Positions 1 through 8,698 are shown, counted from the first letter of the stretch. The stretch: DNA of 25,679 nucleotides from Candidatus Cloacimonadota bacterium (GCA_030596265.1 JAUVKM010000002.1:1-25679); one strand, 5' to 3'. Notes: generated by a model not told the origin, from the sequence alone. Numbers and translations: made by a program.

Positions 1-1
1 T

Positions 2-943
2 AATATTCATACATCCATATTAGGAATGAAAAATGCCAAACGATCACTGGATGAAACCAGAAAACAAATTGTTTATTATGTATTTGCAAGTTATCTTGGT
101 GTGCTGGAATTACAAGAAACTCTAGAGATCCAAAAGAAAAACCTGGAGTTACAAAATAAGATACAGCAACAGATCAAGGTGCAATATGACACTGGAAATA
201 AATCACTGCTGGAATTGAAACAAAGTAAAGTATCGTTGATTGATTACGAGATTGCTGTTAATGAAGCTACAAATTTACTTTCAAAAACGAGAAAAGATCT
301 TTTCTCATATTTAAATATTGATGATAATGGTTTTGAGTTTATTGTACCTGAGTTCAATATAAACTTGGAAAAACTGGAATTTCAAACCAACAACCTGTTG
401 GAGCAAAAGCTGAACACTTTGAAGATAAGTAAATTATTACATCTTCAAACAACAATGAACTTTCTGCCTGTGATTTCAATTGGATATAATTTCGGTCATT
501 ACGATCAAGATGATGTTAAAGCGTTTACCGAATACTCTCGCGATTCCCAATCCCTTACACTCAGTGCGAGTTGGAACATTTTCGGATTAATGGATAATTT
601 TGAGAATATTATTCGCAGTAAACGGAATCTGAAAATTCAAAAATTGGATTATGTAAAAAGTAAAAGAGATTACGGTCTGCAACTAACTAACCTGCAAAAC
701 GATGTGAAGACCTTAAAAAGATCATTTGATCTCTATGAAGAAAAATTACATTTAGCCACAGAAAACCTGAACATGGCGCAGGAACATTTCCGTTTGGGAA
801 TGATAAGCTTATTGGATCTTGATCGTTCAAAGATCGACTTCCAGAATACACAACTTGCTCGCATTCAAAATAATTATCAGCTTATGAAAAAGCAAGAAGA
901 GATCAATCTGTTATTATCAACTGAAATCCTGGGTAAATGGTAA
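2..943 (+). CDS. TolC-family outer membrane efflux protein, C-terminal part (5' end outside window)
   Basis: Outer-membrane channel subunit of the TolC/OEP family, which forms trimeric exit ducts for tripartite efflux pumps or type I secretion. Visible are long heptad-rich helices and the duplicated family signature of a glycine followed by a short leucine/aspartate-rich turn: YDTGNKSLLELKQSK near residue 52 from the ATG at 26, and FRLGMISLLDLDRSK near residue 256. Weak beta-strand segments between them (IGYNFGHY, LTLSASWNIFG) fit the barrel part. The frame stays open from base 2 to the ATG at 26, and the family normally has roughly 400 or more residues, so the ATG is probably internal and the true start lies left of the window. 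The gene ends in TAA and is followed by a terminator. Family call is confident; substrate unknown. Confidence 0.85.
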   Translation, partial: NIHTSILGMKNAKRSLDETRKQIVYYVFASYLGVLELQETLEIQKKNLELQNKIQQQIKVQYDTGNKSLLELKQSKVSLIDYEIAVNEATNLLSKTRKDLFSYLNIDDNGFEFIVPEFNINLEKLEFQTNNLLEQKLNTLKISKLLHLQTTMNFLPVISIGYNFGHYDQDDVKAFTEYSRDSQSLTLSASWNIFGLMDNFENIIRSKRNLKIQKLDYVKSKRDYGLQLTNLQNDVKTLKRSFDLYEEKLHLATENLNMAQEHFRLGMISLLDLDRSKIDFQNTQLARIQNNYQLMKKQEEINLLLSTEILGKW

Positions 944-965
944 TCATAGCAACCATTGGTAAAAA

Positions 966-1061
966 ATAAGAGATACTGAAAGCTTTGGATGGACAGGTTT
1001 AACCCGGGATGGAGTCCTCTATTTTGAAGACGGTAAGATCCAAAAATCGGTAACGAACCTA
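966..1061 (+). pseudogene. Remnant of a TldD/PmbA-type metalloprotease gene (about 30 codons)
   Basis: Read in the frame starting at 966, this stretch encodes ESFGWTGLTRDGVLYFEDGK followed by an IQKSVTNL segment. It resembles the G-(L/M)-TRDG-x6-DGKI-x-x-(P)V-x-N-L pattern I know from near the C-terminus of TldD/PmbA-family proteins, which act in peptide maturation and protein turnover. No start, no ribosome site and no remaining domain are present. An in-frame TAA lies just upstream at 960-962, and the expected RF/RW continuation after NL is lost. It sits in the gap after the TolC-like gene. This is recognition by motif memory only and could be chance similarity. Confidence 0.45.
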
Positions 1062-1114
1062 TCTTCGCTAAAACTGTGCTACAGCCGGCAAACACAAACA
1101 AAAGTTGTATGTAG

Positions 1115-1141
1115 GGGCGATTCATAGTCGTCCTTTTTTTT
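1115..1141 (+). terminator. Rho-independent terminator after the TolC-like gene
   Basis: GGGCGA (1115-1120) pairs with TCGTCC (1128-1133), with one G-T wobble and a 7-nt loop, followed by eight T residues (1134-1141). It would end transcription of the efflux gene and of the remnant region. Confidence 0.6.
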
Positions 1142-1193
1142 ATTATCCAGCATCTATTTTAAAAATTTATCCAATAATCTCTAATAACTGTTT

Positions 1194-1270
1194 ATTCATT
1201 TTAATGAATTTTTCAGTGACTAGGTAAGGATATAACCATCAAATATCTCCTGACATTCATTTTAATGAAT
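1194..1270. repeat. Two copies of a 16-bp palindromic element in a convergent gap
   Basis: ATTCATTTTAATGAAT occurs identically at 1194-1209 and 1255-1270, 61 bp apart. Each copy is an inverted repeat of ATTCAT/ATGAAT around TTTA. The gap lies between the 3' ends of two converging genes, so an ordinary promoter role is not obvious. A paired regulator site, a nucleoid-protein site or a short repeat element are all possible. Nothing else was recognised between 1142 and 1317. Confidence 0.5.
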
Positions 1271-1317
1271 ATATTGCTGTTGTTTAAATTGAGGATTAGA
1301 TCATATAAAGAATGTTC

Positions 1318-2046
1318 TTATAAATTATAGCTTTCAATAATTATTAGTACAAAATTGTAGAAACAGTATAAAATTCCCGTTTTTAGAACTCCCTCAAAAT
1401 ATGGGATCAATCTTGAAGAGGTTCCGCTCATCAGCAAATATCTTCCAATAAAGGCAAGGATGAAGTAGAGTGGAACTAAGATAATAATTGATGAGAGATA
1501 ACGATTTATGAAGAACTTATGGCTAACACTCTTGATATTTTTTATTAACTTATTGAACACAAAGATAAACACAATCATCCCGGCCAAAGCCAGTGGAATA
1601 TAGACAAAAAGCCAAGAATAACCAAGATGTTCAACATTGATTTTATCTAATAAACCTGTTGTATCTTCAATTTTCTTACCTAGCTGATCTCGCAGTAAGA
1701 GGATTTCATCAGCAGAAAGAATAAATGCTGTCACGCTGAATAATCTAATGAACCATTGTCGGGTGGTACTAATCTTTAATTTTTCTCTATCCCCCCAACC
1801 TATTAAAAAGAAACCGGAGGCAATAACCAATATCATAAAACTTATGAACCAGGTTGCCAGTGAAAGATCATGTGTAAAATCCAATTGATAAAAGACACCA
1901 TGTATTATCCACATTAGCACTCCTCTATCTTTTACTAAAGTGAGTTGAAAACCAAAAAAGTATGACATAAAAGAAAAAATGATGATCATGAGAAGAACAA
2001 GCAAAATCGGTGTTTTCATTAACAGTAAAAATTCTTTAAATTTCAT
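1318..2046 (-). CDS. Uncharacterised multi-pass membrane protein with an SxDE motif
   Basis: A 242-residue integral membrane protein with about six hydrophobic segments, near residues 12-32, 65-83, 99-115, 143-165, 183-207 and 221-238. After the third segment comes ILSADEILLLRDQLGKKI. This resembles the 'LSxDE...(H)E.LG' motif I associate with a family of multi-helix membrane proteins of unknown function, though here the usual histidine-glutamate pair reads RD. The start is supported by GGAG about 10 nt upstream. The gene begins 20 nt after the stop of manA on the same strand, so the two are probably cotranscribed and a role in envelope sugar or lipid metabolism is conceivable. No reaction can be assigned from the sequence. 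Confidence 0.7.
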   Translation of the reverse strand: MKFKEFLLLMKTPILLVLLMIIIFSFMSYFFGFQLTLVKDRGVLMWIIHGVFYQLDFTHDLSLATWFISFMILVIASGFFLIGWGDREKLKISTTRQWFIRLFSVTAFILSADEILLLRDQLGKKIEDTTGLLDKINVEHLGYSWLFVYIPLALAGMIVFIFVFNKLIKNIKSVSHKFFINRYLSSIIILVPLYFILAFIGRYLLMSGTSSRLIPYFEGVLKTGILYCFYNFVLIIIESYNL

Positions 2047-2066
2047 CTTGATTACTCCTTTGCCTT

Positions 2067-3308
2067 TTATCTTGTAGGAATTACAACTCTATATAGTTCC
2101 ATTGAGCCTTCGATAGAGTATCCTGAAATTGAAAAGGGTATAAAAACAGATTCACCGTGTTTTAATTCAAGAATTGATCCTGACCATTTTATCGATCCCC
2201 TTCCTTCCGTACATAAAATTATCTCCGCACTTTGGATATCAGAATTCACAAATGGATCTTTGCCATTGGTCACAATTTTTGAAAGTTGAAATTCTTCAGC
2301 AGAAGTTTGATAAATATACTCATCTTTGTAAAATTTAAGTTGGATCTTTTTCAATCCCTCATTATCGAATTTGACTATTTTAGTTAAACCGGGAAGATCT
2401 ATTTTTTTATGGGTCAGCCCACCTCGTAATACATTATCCGAGTTTGCCATAACCTCTACCCCACAGCCACTTAAATAAGTATGCAAGACGCCTGCTTCAA
2501 TAAACAATGCATCTCCCGGTAGAAGCTTAATAACATTTAAAAAAAGTGGTGAAAAGACTCCCATATCTTTTGGATAAAGAGCTGCTAATCTTGATATCCA
2601 TTTAAATATTATCTTTTCATTTTCATCTCTTGGTCCCAATTCTGCTATTTTGTTTACCAAAATACTAACCTTTTTAGTTTGAGCATCATCGTGTTTGCCC
2701 ATCAACTCAGAGAACATTTTTTTCAAATTTTTTACTGACGGATCTGTCTCTAATTCTTTGGTCATGGAAATATGATCTTCTAATTGCAAATATTTAATTC
2801 TCTCTACAATATCCCCGATAGGCTGAAATCCACACATTGCTTCAAAATTGGTTAAAGCACAGATCAGCTCAGGTTTATGATTATCATCTCTATAATTTCG
2901 TTCGGGAGAATTAAGAGGTATATTCTCTTTATTTTCAAGTTCAAACCCTTTTCTGGCTTGAATTTTATTGGGATGAGCCTGGATAGAAAGCGGATGTGCA
3001 GCCGCCAGGATTTTAAATAAAAAGGGTAGCTCATTTTTAAATTTACGAGCAATCTTATCCCCCAGCATTCTCTTTGGGTCTTGTCTTATTAATTCCTGAA
3101 GAGATTCTTCTTTACCATTTATCAAAATACGAGAAGAACCCATGGAGTGAGTACCCATCCATAATTCGGCCTGTGGCTCTGGTGAGGGTTCATCTTTCCC
3201 CTGTAAATGTGGAATACATGTCTTGGATCCCCAGCTATATTCAAGAATCTGATTTCTCAATTTGAATATTTTCAATTCACCAGATTTATTCATTAAATTT
3301 TCTTTCAT
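2067..3308 (-). CDS. manA: Mannose-6-phosphate isomerase, class I
   Basis: Cytoplasmic zinc enzyme interconverting fructose-6-phosphate and mannose-6-phosphate, the entry to GDP-mannose and related surface sugars. The 413 residues match the type I cupin family, usually near 390-420. The N-terminal YSWGSKT is the family hallmark. Zinc ligands by comparison with E. coli ManA are Gln110 and His112 (in QAHPNK), Glu147 (in NHKPE) and His276 (in GVLHTYLSG); the catalytic Arg is Arg295 (in DNVLRGG). All are present, so it should be active. Two starts are possible, Met1 or Met6. Neither has a strong ribosome site, and Met1 is retained as the longer frame. A membrane protein gene follows 20 nt downstream. 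Confidence 0.95.
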   Translation of the reverse strand: MKENLMNKSGELKIFKLRNQILEYSWGSKTCIPHLQGKDEPSPEPQAELWMGTHSMGSSRILINGKEESLQELIRQDPKRMLGDKIARKFKNELPFLFKILAAAHPLSIQAHPNKIQARKGFELENKENIPLNSPERNYRDDNHKPELICALTNFEAMCGFQPIGDIVERIKYLQLEDHISMTKELETDPSVKNLKKMFSELMGKHDDAQTKKVSILVNKIAELGPRDENEKIIFKWISRLAALYPKDMGVFSPLFLNVIKLLPGDALFIEAGVLHTYLSGCGVEVMANSDNVLRGGLTHKKIDLPGLTKIVKFDNEGLKKIQLKFYKDEYIYQTSAEEFQLSKIVTNGKDPFVNSDIQSAEIILCTEGRGSIKWSGSILELKHGESVFIPFSISGYSIEGSMELYRVVIPTR

Positions 3309-3355
3309 TTTTCAACACTAATTATTCCCTTTTTATATTATTGTTTTATATTTCA

Positions 3356-3368
3356 ATCATTCAATGAT
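3356..3368. promoter_or_regulatory. 13-bp palindrome upstream of manA
   Basis: ATCATTCAATGAT is a perfect inverted repeat (ATCATT/AATGAT around one base) about 48 bp before the manA start. On the manA strand a TTGACG (3377 to 3372) and a TATAAA (3350 to 3345) flank it, but their 21-bp spacing is too long for a standard sigma-70 promoter. It is a candidate operator; the promoter itself is not certain. Confidence 0.3.
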
Positions 3369-3435
3369 AATCGTCAAGCAGAACTATAATATTTTTCCTA
3401 CCCTTTAATTAATTATGTTCCGATGAATGCTACTT

Positions 3436-3463
3436 AAAAAATGAACCCGGTAAAAAACCGGGT
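3436..3463 (-). terminator. Rho-independent terminator after the OmpA-like gene
   Basis: A 7-bp perfect stem pairs ACCCGGT (3445-3451) with ACCGGGT (3457-3463) around a 5-base loop. On the minus strand it is followed by TTCATTTTTT (down to 3436). It lies 30 nt past the stop of the OmpA-like gene and separates it from manA. Confidence 0.85.
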
Positions 3464-3492
3464 CCATTAAGTATCTATTTAATTATTACGTA

Positions 3493-5013
3493 TTATTTTG
3501 TTCTAAAGAACTCAATACGTCTATTTTTTGCACGTCCTGCTTTTGTTTTGTTTGAAGTTACAGGGTGATCAGGACCTAAGCCAATTGCACGTAATCTGTG
3601 CTCTTCAATTCCCTGATTGATCAGATAACGTCGAACTGATTCTGCTCGTTTCCTGGATAACTTCATATTAAGCGATCTGGAACCGGAACTATCTGTATGG
3701 CCACTGATCTCAAGGTGCATCTCTTTGTAATCTTTAAGAGTTCTAACAACCTTGCCCAGTACATTCTTCGCGCCATCAGTCAGTTCAGAACTTCCAACCT
3801 TAAAGTTCACCCCGTCCAAAATAATAGGTGACTTCTTCTCAAATATAATTTCCGGTTTCTTGTCGGGACAACCATCATCATCCATAAAGCCGTTAAATGT
3901 TTCAGGTTCTAATGGACATTTGTCATCTCCATCCAAGAATCCGTCACCATCTGTATCCGCATTTTTTGGATCAGTTTGATGAATGAATATTTCATCTCCG
4001 TCATTCAACCCGTCACCATCGGTATCGGGTGAGTTAGGATCAGTCTGGTAGTTATTAACTTCATCACCATCACTTAAGCTGTCAGCATCAGTATCAACAG
4101 AGAGTGGATCAGTAAAGTAAGTATATACCTCATCATAATCATTAACACCATCCAGATCAGTATCGGCTACATTAGGATCTGTTCCTGTGCTGTCTGCACT
4201 AATAAATACACCTGTATTGGTTTCTACCGAATCGGCCAGCGCATCACCATCATTATCCCATTCAGGACAGCCGTCTTCATCTTCGAAATTATCAAAATCC
4301 TCTGGAATGAACGGACACTTATCGAGTTTATCTTCAATCTCATCACCATCGGAATCTCTCCAGCCACCAAAGCGCAGAGTAAAACCAAAACCGGCAGATA
4401 AATTACCAGTTTGCACATCTCCTCTAGCAAGAGATGTTGTAGATTCACCGGACATATCATCATTCTGATTAAATAATCTTTGATATTTTACACCAAAATC
4501 GATCGCAACCGTACGTGATATCTCCCACTCGATCCCGCCACCGATATTAGCAATGAAATTATTCCCGGAACTGATCTCTGTACCAGTATCGGTATTTTCA
4601 CAATTCCACATCATTACACCCATGCCTGCTGTTAGGTATGGGATCCAGTTTTGATCCTTAATAAGATTATAGCGTCCAAAAACAGAGATCGGAATAAATG
4701 TTGTTTGAAAAGGAGCATCCTCTTTTTCAATAAGATGACTCATTACTTCTAGAAGTTGATCTTTATCGCGAACGGTAACAAAACCGTAACCAGCCTCAAT
4801 ACCAACCCCGATTTTACGAGTGATATAATAACCACCGTTAAATTCCCCTAAAATCCTAACCGAGCTATCATCCACCTCTCCACCAATCAGTTTGGTAGCA
4901 TTGGCATGCACTCCTGTAAAGATTTGTCTTTGAAAAATCTGAGCAAAAACATTGCTGCTCATCACTACGACCATAAAGATAATAATTAATAAAATCTTTG
5001 TTCTCTTTGTCAT
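3493..5013 (-). CDS. OmpA-family outer membrane protein with TSP type-3 repeats
   Basis: Predicted outer-membrane barrel anchored to peptidoglycan. Start chosen at 5013 because AGGAGGA lies 8 nt upstream and the protein then begins with a clean signal peptide (residues 1-24, ending NVFA); the frame is open to 5115 but the extra 34 residues are not signal-like. Of 506 residues, about 25-219 form an OmpA/OprF-like barrel with alternating glycine-rich strands. Residues 220-385 hold acidic thrombospondin type-3 repeats, including three units of exactly 23 residues with the core DPxxxDTDxDGxxDGDE, typical calcium-binding loops. Residues 386-506 are the OmpA C-terminal domain with GHTDSSGS and RAESVRRYL, the peptidoglycan-binding fold. 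It begins 28 nt after the beta-helix protein gene and likely shares its transcript. Confidence 0.92.
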   Translation of the reverse strand: MTKRTKILLIIIFMVVVMSSNVFAQIFQRQIFTGVHANATKLIGGEVDDSSVRILGEFNGGYYITRKIGVGIEAGYGFVTVRDKDQLLEVMSHLIEKEDAPFQTTFIPISVFGRYNLIKDQNWIPYLTAGMGVMMWNCENTDTGTEISSGNNFIANIGGGIEWEISRTVAIDFGVKYQRLFNQNDDMSGESTTSLARGDVQTGNLSAGFGFTLRFGGWRDSDGDEIEDKLDKCPFIPEDFDNFEDEDGCPEWDNDGDALADSVETNTGVFISADSTGTDPNVADTDLDGVNDYDEVYTYFTDPLSVDTDADSLSDGDEVNNYQTDPNSPDTDGDGLNDGDEIFIHQTDPKNADTDGDGFLDGDDKCPLEPETFNGFMDDDGCPDKKPEIIFEKKSPIILDGVNFKVGSSELTDGAKNVLGKVVRTLKDYKEMHLEISGHTDSSGSRSLNMKLSRKRAESVRRYLINQGIEEHRLRAIGLGPDHPVTSNKTKAGRAKNRRIEFFRTK

Positions 5014-5041
5014 GTATAACTCCTCCTGAATTATATATTTA

Positions 5042-8000
5042 TTAAATTTCAGCTCCCATGTTATTCCTGGATCCATCTGCATCTTTAAATTCTTCTGCAG
5101 GATCACCAGTATCAATACATGGAGATTCTTTCAACAGATCATAATTTCTATTGGCTGCATCTTTAAATTGGGGATCGGAATTGATTACTCCCGTTTTAAA
5201 GAAAAGTGAACCATTATTATTTGTTTTAAATCCATTTTCACCATTCATAATATTAGAATAACTTAAAGTCACTTTGATGTCACCAAATCTATGGAAACAG
5301 ACTTCCTGGGGAGAGTTATTCCATAAAATTGAATTGAATATTTTTGGATTTGAAAAACTATTGCAGTAGATTGCTCCACCGAATTTTGCAGAATTATCGG
5401 CAATTGTAAGATTATGCCAACAAGAAGTCGAATACTGAGTATATATCCCACCGCCATAACCATATTCAGTTCCAACAGCCTCATTTCCGGCAATAACACA
5501 TTTAGTAAGTTCCGGATTCGAATTGTATATATAGATCCCGCCGCCAAATTCATTGGCTCGATTATCTATGATTTCCAATTTATTTAAAATTGGATTGGAA
5601 TTACTTAAATAAATTCCACCCCCATAACCATGCTTTGTTCCCATAGAAGAATTATTTTCGATCTTCACATTCTCAATTAAAGAATTGGAATTATAGAGAT
5701 AGAGTCCACCACCAAACTTCTCTGCATTGTTATCTTTTATGATCATATCGCTAATTGTTGGGCTTGAATTATAGATAAAAATCCCACCGCCACGATGCCC
5801 ATTTCCGGTTCCATTTTGAATCGTGAAACCGATGAGTTTTGCTTTCTGGGTCTCTTCGCTTTCAAAGTTAACAACGCTGTCCGAGCTCTTTCCATCTATT
5901 ATGGTAGAAATTATGTATCTACTCTCCTGGGTATTTATAAATTCAGAACAGACTTTTATGTTCTTACCTTCAAAATTAATATTCTCTTTATAAGTGCCGG
6001 GTTGGACAATCACAATATCTCCCGAGACAGCAATATTAATTGCTGCTTGAATTGTTGGATGATCTTCGGGAACGCGTCGGAAACCAAAATGGCATATTGC
6101 AGAATAATTTTTTGATTCCGGTGAATTATTTCTTTTGATAAAACTGTAAATTCGATAATAGTACTTTTTGTGGATATCTGTATTAGTATCAAAATAAGAT
6201 TCTGAATTTGCGGGCAGAGATGCAATTGTTTTAAATTCTTTACCTTCAGTTCTTCTCTGAATCTTAAAGCCTTCTTCAATACTACTATTATCTTCCCAGG
6301 TAAGTTTAACTTGTCGACCTGCTACAACCGAAATTTTAAAATTTCCAGGGACAAGTAATCCGTAATATTCCGAAACTGTATTTGTATGGTGAGAGATATT
6401 CATATCCGTAAACGCATGTACACGATATGAATACTCTGTATTGTAATCCAAATCTTTATCAATATATTCTTGTGTATTTGGATTTACCTCTTTTATCATT
6501 CTATAGTCAGAGCCATTTTGGCTTCTTTCGATCTTATAACCATTCTCAAAATAACAATTATCCTTCCAATTCAATTTAATTTTTCCGGCAGAGACTACCT
6601 CTACATTTAAATTTGTAGGATGGGGGAATATCGTATTTAAGTATTCAACATTAGAAAAATCGGATCCGTTGATTGAGGTAATTGCCTGAATTCTATAATA
6701 ATATGTTTTTTCAAACTTTAAATTTCCATCTGTGTAGGAGGTTGAATTGGCAGGAAGTTTTACTAAAAGTTTATACTCTTCAGCTTCGACTTTTCTTTCA
6801 ATTCTGAATCCTGTTTCAAATTCACAGTTATCTTCCCAATAAAGAGATGCAGTTTTATCATCGAGAACTTCTGAACTTAGATAAGATGGCTCGGGGAAAA
6901 CAGTTTTTGCAATGATCTCACTTGAATAATTGGAAGAATTGGATTTTGTTACCGTTGCTATCCGGTATATATATTGTGTGCCATATATGAGTCCTTTATC
7001 CAGATAGGAATCTGCTGAAGCCGCAAGTTCTTTGATCAAAACAAAATCTTCCTTTCCCGCCTTTCTCTCAATTATGAATCCAGTATCAAATGTACAATTA
7101 TCCATCCATGATAATTTTAATGATTGGTCATCTAAAATAAGCACCGAAAGGTAGGTGGGTTCAGGGAAAATTGTTTTTGCTGATAAAATATTGGAGTAAG
7201 CAGATTCGGATGCTGCACTAAAAGCAATTACCCTATAAGTATAGGTTGTACCAAAAGAGAGCTTGGAATCTAAAAAGGACGTTGCATTTGGTTCCAAATC
7301 TACAATTCCCGAAAATTCACCTCCGTTCTCCTTTCTTTCTAATCTATAACCTGTCTCAAAAGAACAGTTATCTTCCCAATACAATCTAAGTGATTGATCG
7401 TCAATATTTTCAGCATAAAGGTTCTCAGGACCAGGGAAACCGGTCTTTGTACCAATTTCGTTGGAATATTCCGATTCATTTACTTTAGAAAGTGCTTTGA
7501 TACGATAAGTGTATTCATCACCCAGTTGCATATCTTCATCTATGTAATCTCTCTCTTCTTTACTCAGTTTACAGATCACTTTATAGTCACCTTCATTGAC
7601 CTTACGCTCAAGAATATATTCATGAGCCAAGGTGGATCTATCTTCCCAATACAGTTTTGCAGAATGATCATTCAAAACATCAATATATAATTTCTGGGGT
7701 GAGGGAAACACTAATTCTGCAGAAGATGAAGCGCTTGGTCTGGATTCATTTATCTCTGCAAATGCCTTAATAGCATAAATATATGTTTTGCCGTCTTCTA
7801 ATTCATTGTCTACATAATAACGTGAGTTCTTATCTACAACTGCAATTTCTTTAAATTCATCATTACCAGTTTTTCTCACAATTTTAAAACCACTTTCATA
7901 GTCATAACCGTCTTCCCACGTAAGGCGAATAGACTGGTCATCGAGAGCTTTCACAATAAAATTAGCTGGAGCAGGAAACTTAGTTTCAACTGTAATTTTA

Positions 8001-8632
8001 TCAGATGCTAATGATTCGTTGAATTCAGATAGTGCCTTTACTTGATAATAATATTTTTCTCCAACTATCAATCCTTCATCAATATAAAGTGTTTCATCAG
8101 CAAGAGTTTTTCCTTTCACTACATACTCGCCATCCATGCACTTTCGCTCAATAACAAATCCTGTTTCATAATCGCAGTTATCTTGCCAGGTTATTCTTAC
8201 GGACTGATCATTAATCGGTTTTACACTAAGATCTGATGGTTCGGGAAATGGAGTGGATATTGTAACTTCATCAGAAAAATCGGATTTTATTTCTTCATTA
8301 TAGCATTGAACTTTATATGAATAATTCACATTAAATTTTAGTTTTTCATCAATGAAAAAAGTTTTATTTATCTCTAATTTACTGATCTGAATAAATTCTT
8401 CATCTCCTCTTTTTCTAAAAAGAACATATCCAATGATATTATCTATCGAACTTTGCCAGCGTAATGAGATGGTATGATCATTCAACGCTTTTGCAGATAA
8501 CTTTGTAGGGCGTTCAAGAATAGTAATTTGAGTACCAATGGAGTCCTCAGTTGATGTAGCAGCATCTATTTCCTGTGCAAAAATATTACCAGTAAATATG
8601 ATGACAAACAGAAAGAATATCCATTTTTTCAT
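5042..8632 (-). CDS. Secreted FnIII-array / right-handed beta-helix surface protein
   Basis: A 1196-residue exported protein, probably an adhesive or structural surface protein; no enzyme motif was seen. Signal peptide 1-19 (MKKWIFFLFV...FA). Residues 42-851 are nine consecutive fibronectin-III-like domains of exactly 90 residues each, with the recurring core L-x-W-(E/Q)-D-x-(C), GF-x-I-ERK, a Y-(Y/T)-Y-R central strand and a terminal FP-(E/A). Residues 852-1196 are a parallel beta-helix: PTIQAAINIAVSGDIVIV followed by GTYKENI opens it, then GGGIYxYNSNP rungs, and a CIDTGDP...DGSRNNMGA ending typical of the family. The protein stops two residues after MGA, where relatives I recall continue with YGGP. 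No type IX C-terminal sorting domain is visible. A G-run ribosome site precedes the start. Confidence 0.88.
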   Translation of the reverse strand: MKKWIFFLFVIIFTGNIFAQEIDAATSTEDSIGTQITILERPTKLSAKALNDHTISLRWQSSIDNIIGYVLFRKRGDEEFIQISKLEINKTFFIDEKLKFNVNYSYKVQCYNEEIKSDFSDEVTISTPFPEPSDLSVKPINDQSVRITWQDNCDYETGFVIERKCMDGEYVVKGKTLADETLYIDEGLIVGEKYYYQVKALSEFNESLASDKITVETKFPAPANFIVKALDDQSIRLTWEDGYDYESGFKIVRKTGNDEFKEIAVVDKNSRYYVDNELEDGKTYIYAIKAFAEINESRPSASSSAELVFPSPQKLYIDVLNDHSAKLYWEDRSTLAHEYILERKVNEGDYKVICKLSKEERDYIDEDMQLGDEYTYRIKALSKVNESEYSNEIGTKTGFPGPENLYAENIDDQSLRLYWEDNCSFETGYRLERKENGGEFSGIVDLEPNATSFLDSKLSFGTTYTYRVIAFSAASESAYSNILSAKTIFPEPTYLSVLILDDQSLKLSWMDNCTFDTGFIIERKAGKEDFVLIKELAASADSYLDKGLIYGTQYIYRIATVTKSNSSNYSSEIIAKTVFPEPSYLSSEVLDDKTASLYWEDNCEFETGFRIERKVEAEEYKLLVKLPANSTSYTDGNLKFEKTYYYRIQAITSINGSDFSNVEYLNTIFPHPTNLNVEVVSAGKIKLNWKDNCYFENGYKIERSQNGSDYRMIKEVNPNTQEYIDKDLDYNTEYSYRVHAFTDMNISHHTNTVSEYYGLLVPGNFKISVVAGRQVKLTWEDNSSIEEGFKIQRRTEGKEFKTIASLPANSESYFDTNTDIHKKYYYRIYSFIKRNNSPESKNYSAICHFGFRRVPEDHPTIQAAINIAVSGDIVIVQPGTYKENINFEGKNIKVCSEFINTQESRYIISTIIDGKSSDSVVNFESEETQKAKLIGFTIQNGTGNGHRGGGIFIYNSSPTISDMIIKDNNAEKFGGGLYLYNSNSLIENVKIENNSSMGTKHGYGGGIYLSNSNPILNKLEIIDNRANEFGGGIYIYNSNPELTKCVIAGNEAVGTEYGYGGGIYTQYSTSCWHNLTIADNSAKFGGAIYCNSFSNPKIFNSILWNNSPQEVCFHRFGDIKVTLSYSNIMNGENGFKTNNNGSLFFKTGVINSDPQFKDAANRNYDLLKESPCIDTGDPAEEFKDADGSRNNMGAEI

Positions 8633-8698
8633 ATTCCCCCCTTATTTTTGGAAATATATAAATATATATTATTATTATTATAAAATTCTTTATAATGT

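Noticed and set aside
26..28. ATG at 26 as the real start of the efflux protein
   Set aside because: The frame is open back to base 2 and the protein would lack much of a TolC-family N-terminus, so it is treated as truncated by the window.
877..1125. 82-residue minus-strand frame over the TldD-like remnant
   Set aside because: It overlaps the efflux gene end and the terminator, and its product shows no recognisable domain; the plus-strand reading has a motif.
4187..4468. Ser-rich plus-strand open frame
   Set aside because: Antisense of the acidic type-3 repeats of the OmpA-like protein.
5030..5060. Frameshift explaining the short end of the beta-helix protein
   Set aside because: No YGGP-like continuation was found when reading past the stop, so a true early end is more likely than a sequencing or frame error.
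5014..5115. Longer N-terminus for the OmpA-like protein
   Set aside because: AGGAGGA directly upstream of 5013 and the signal peptide beginning there decide the start; the extra stretch overlaps the upstream gene's coding end.
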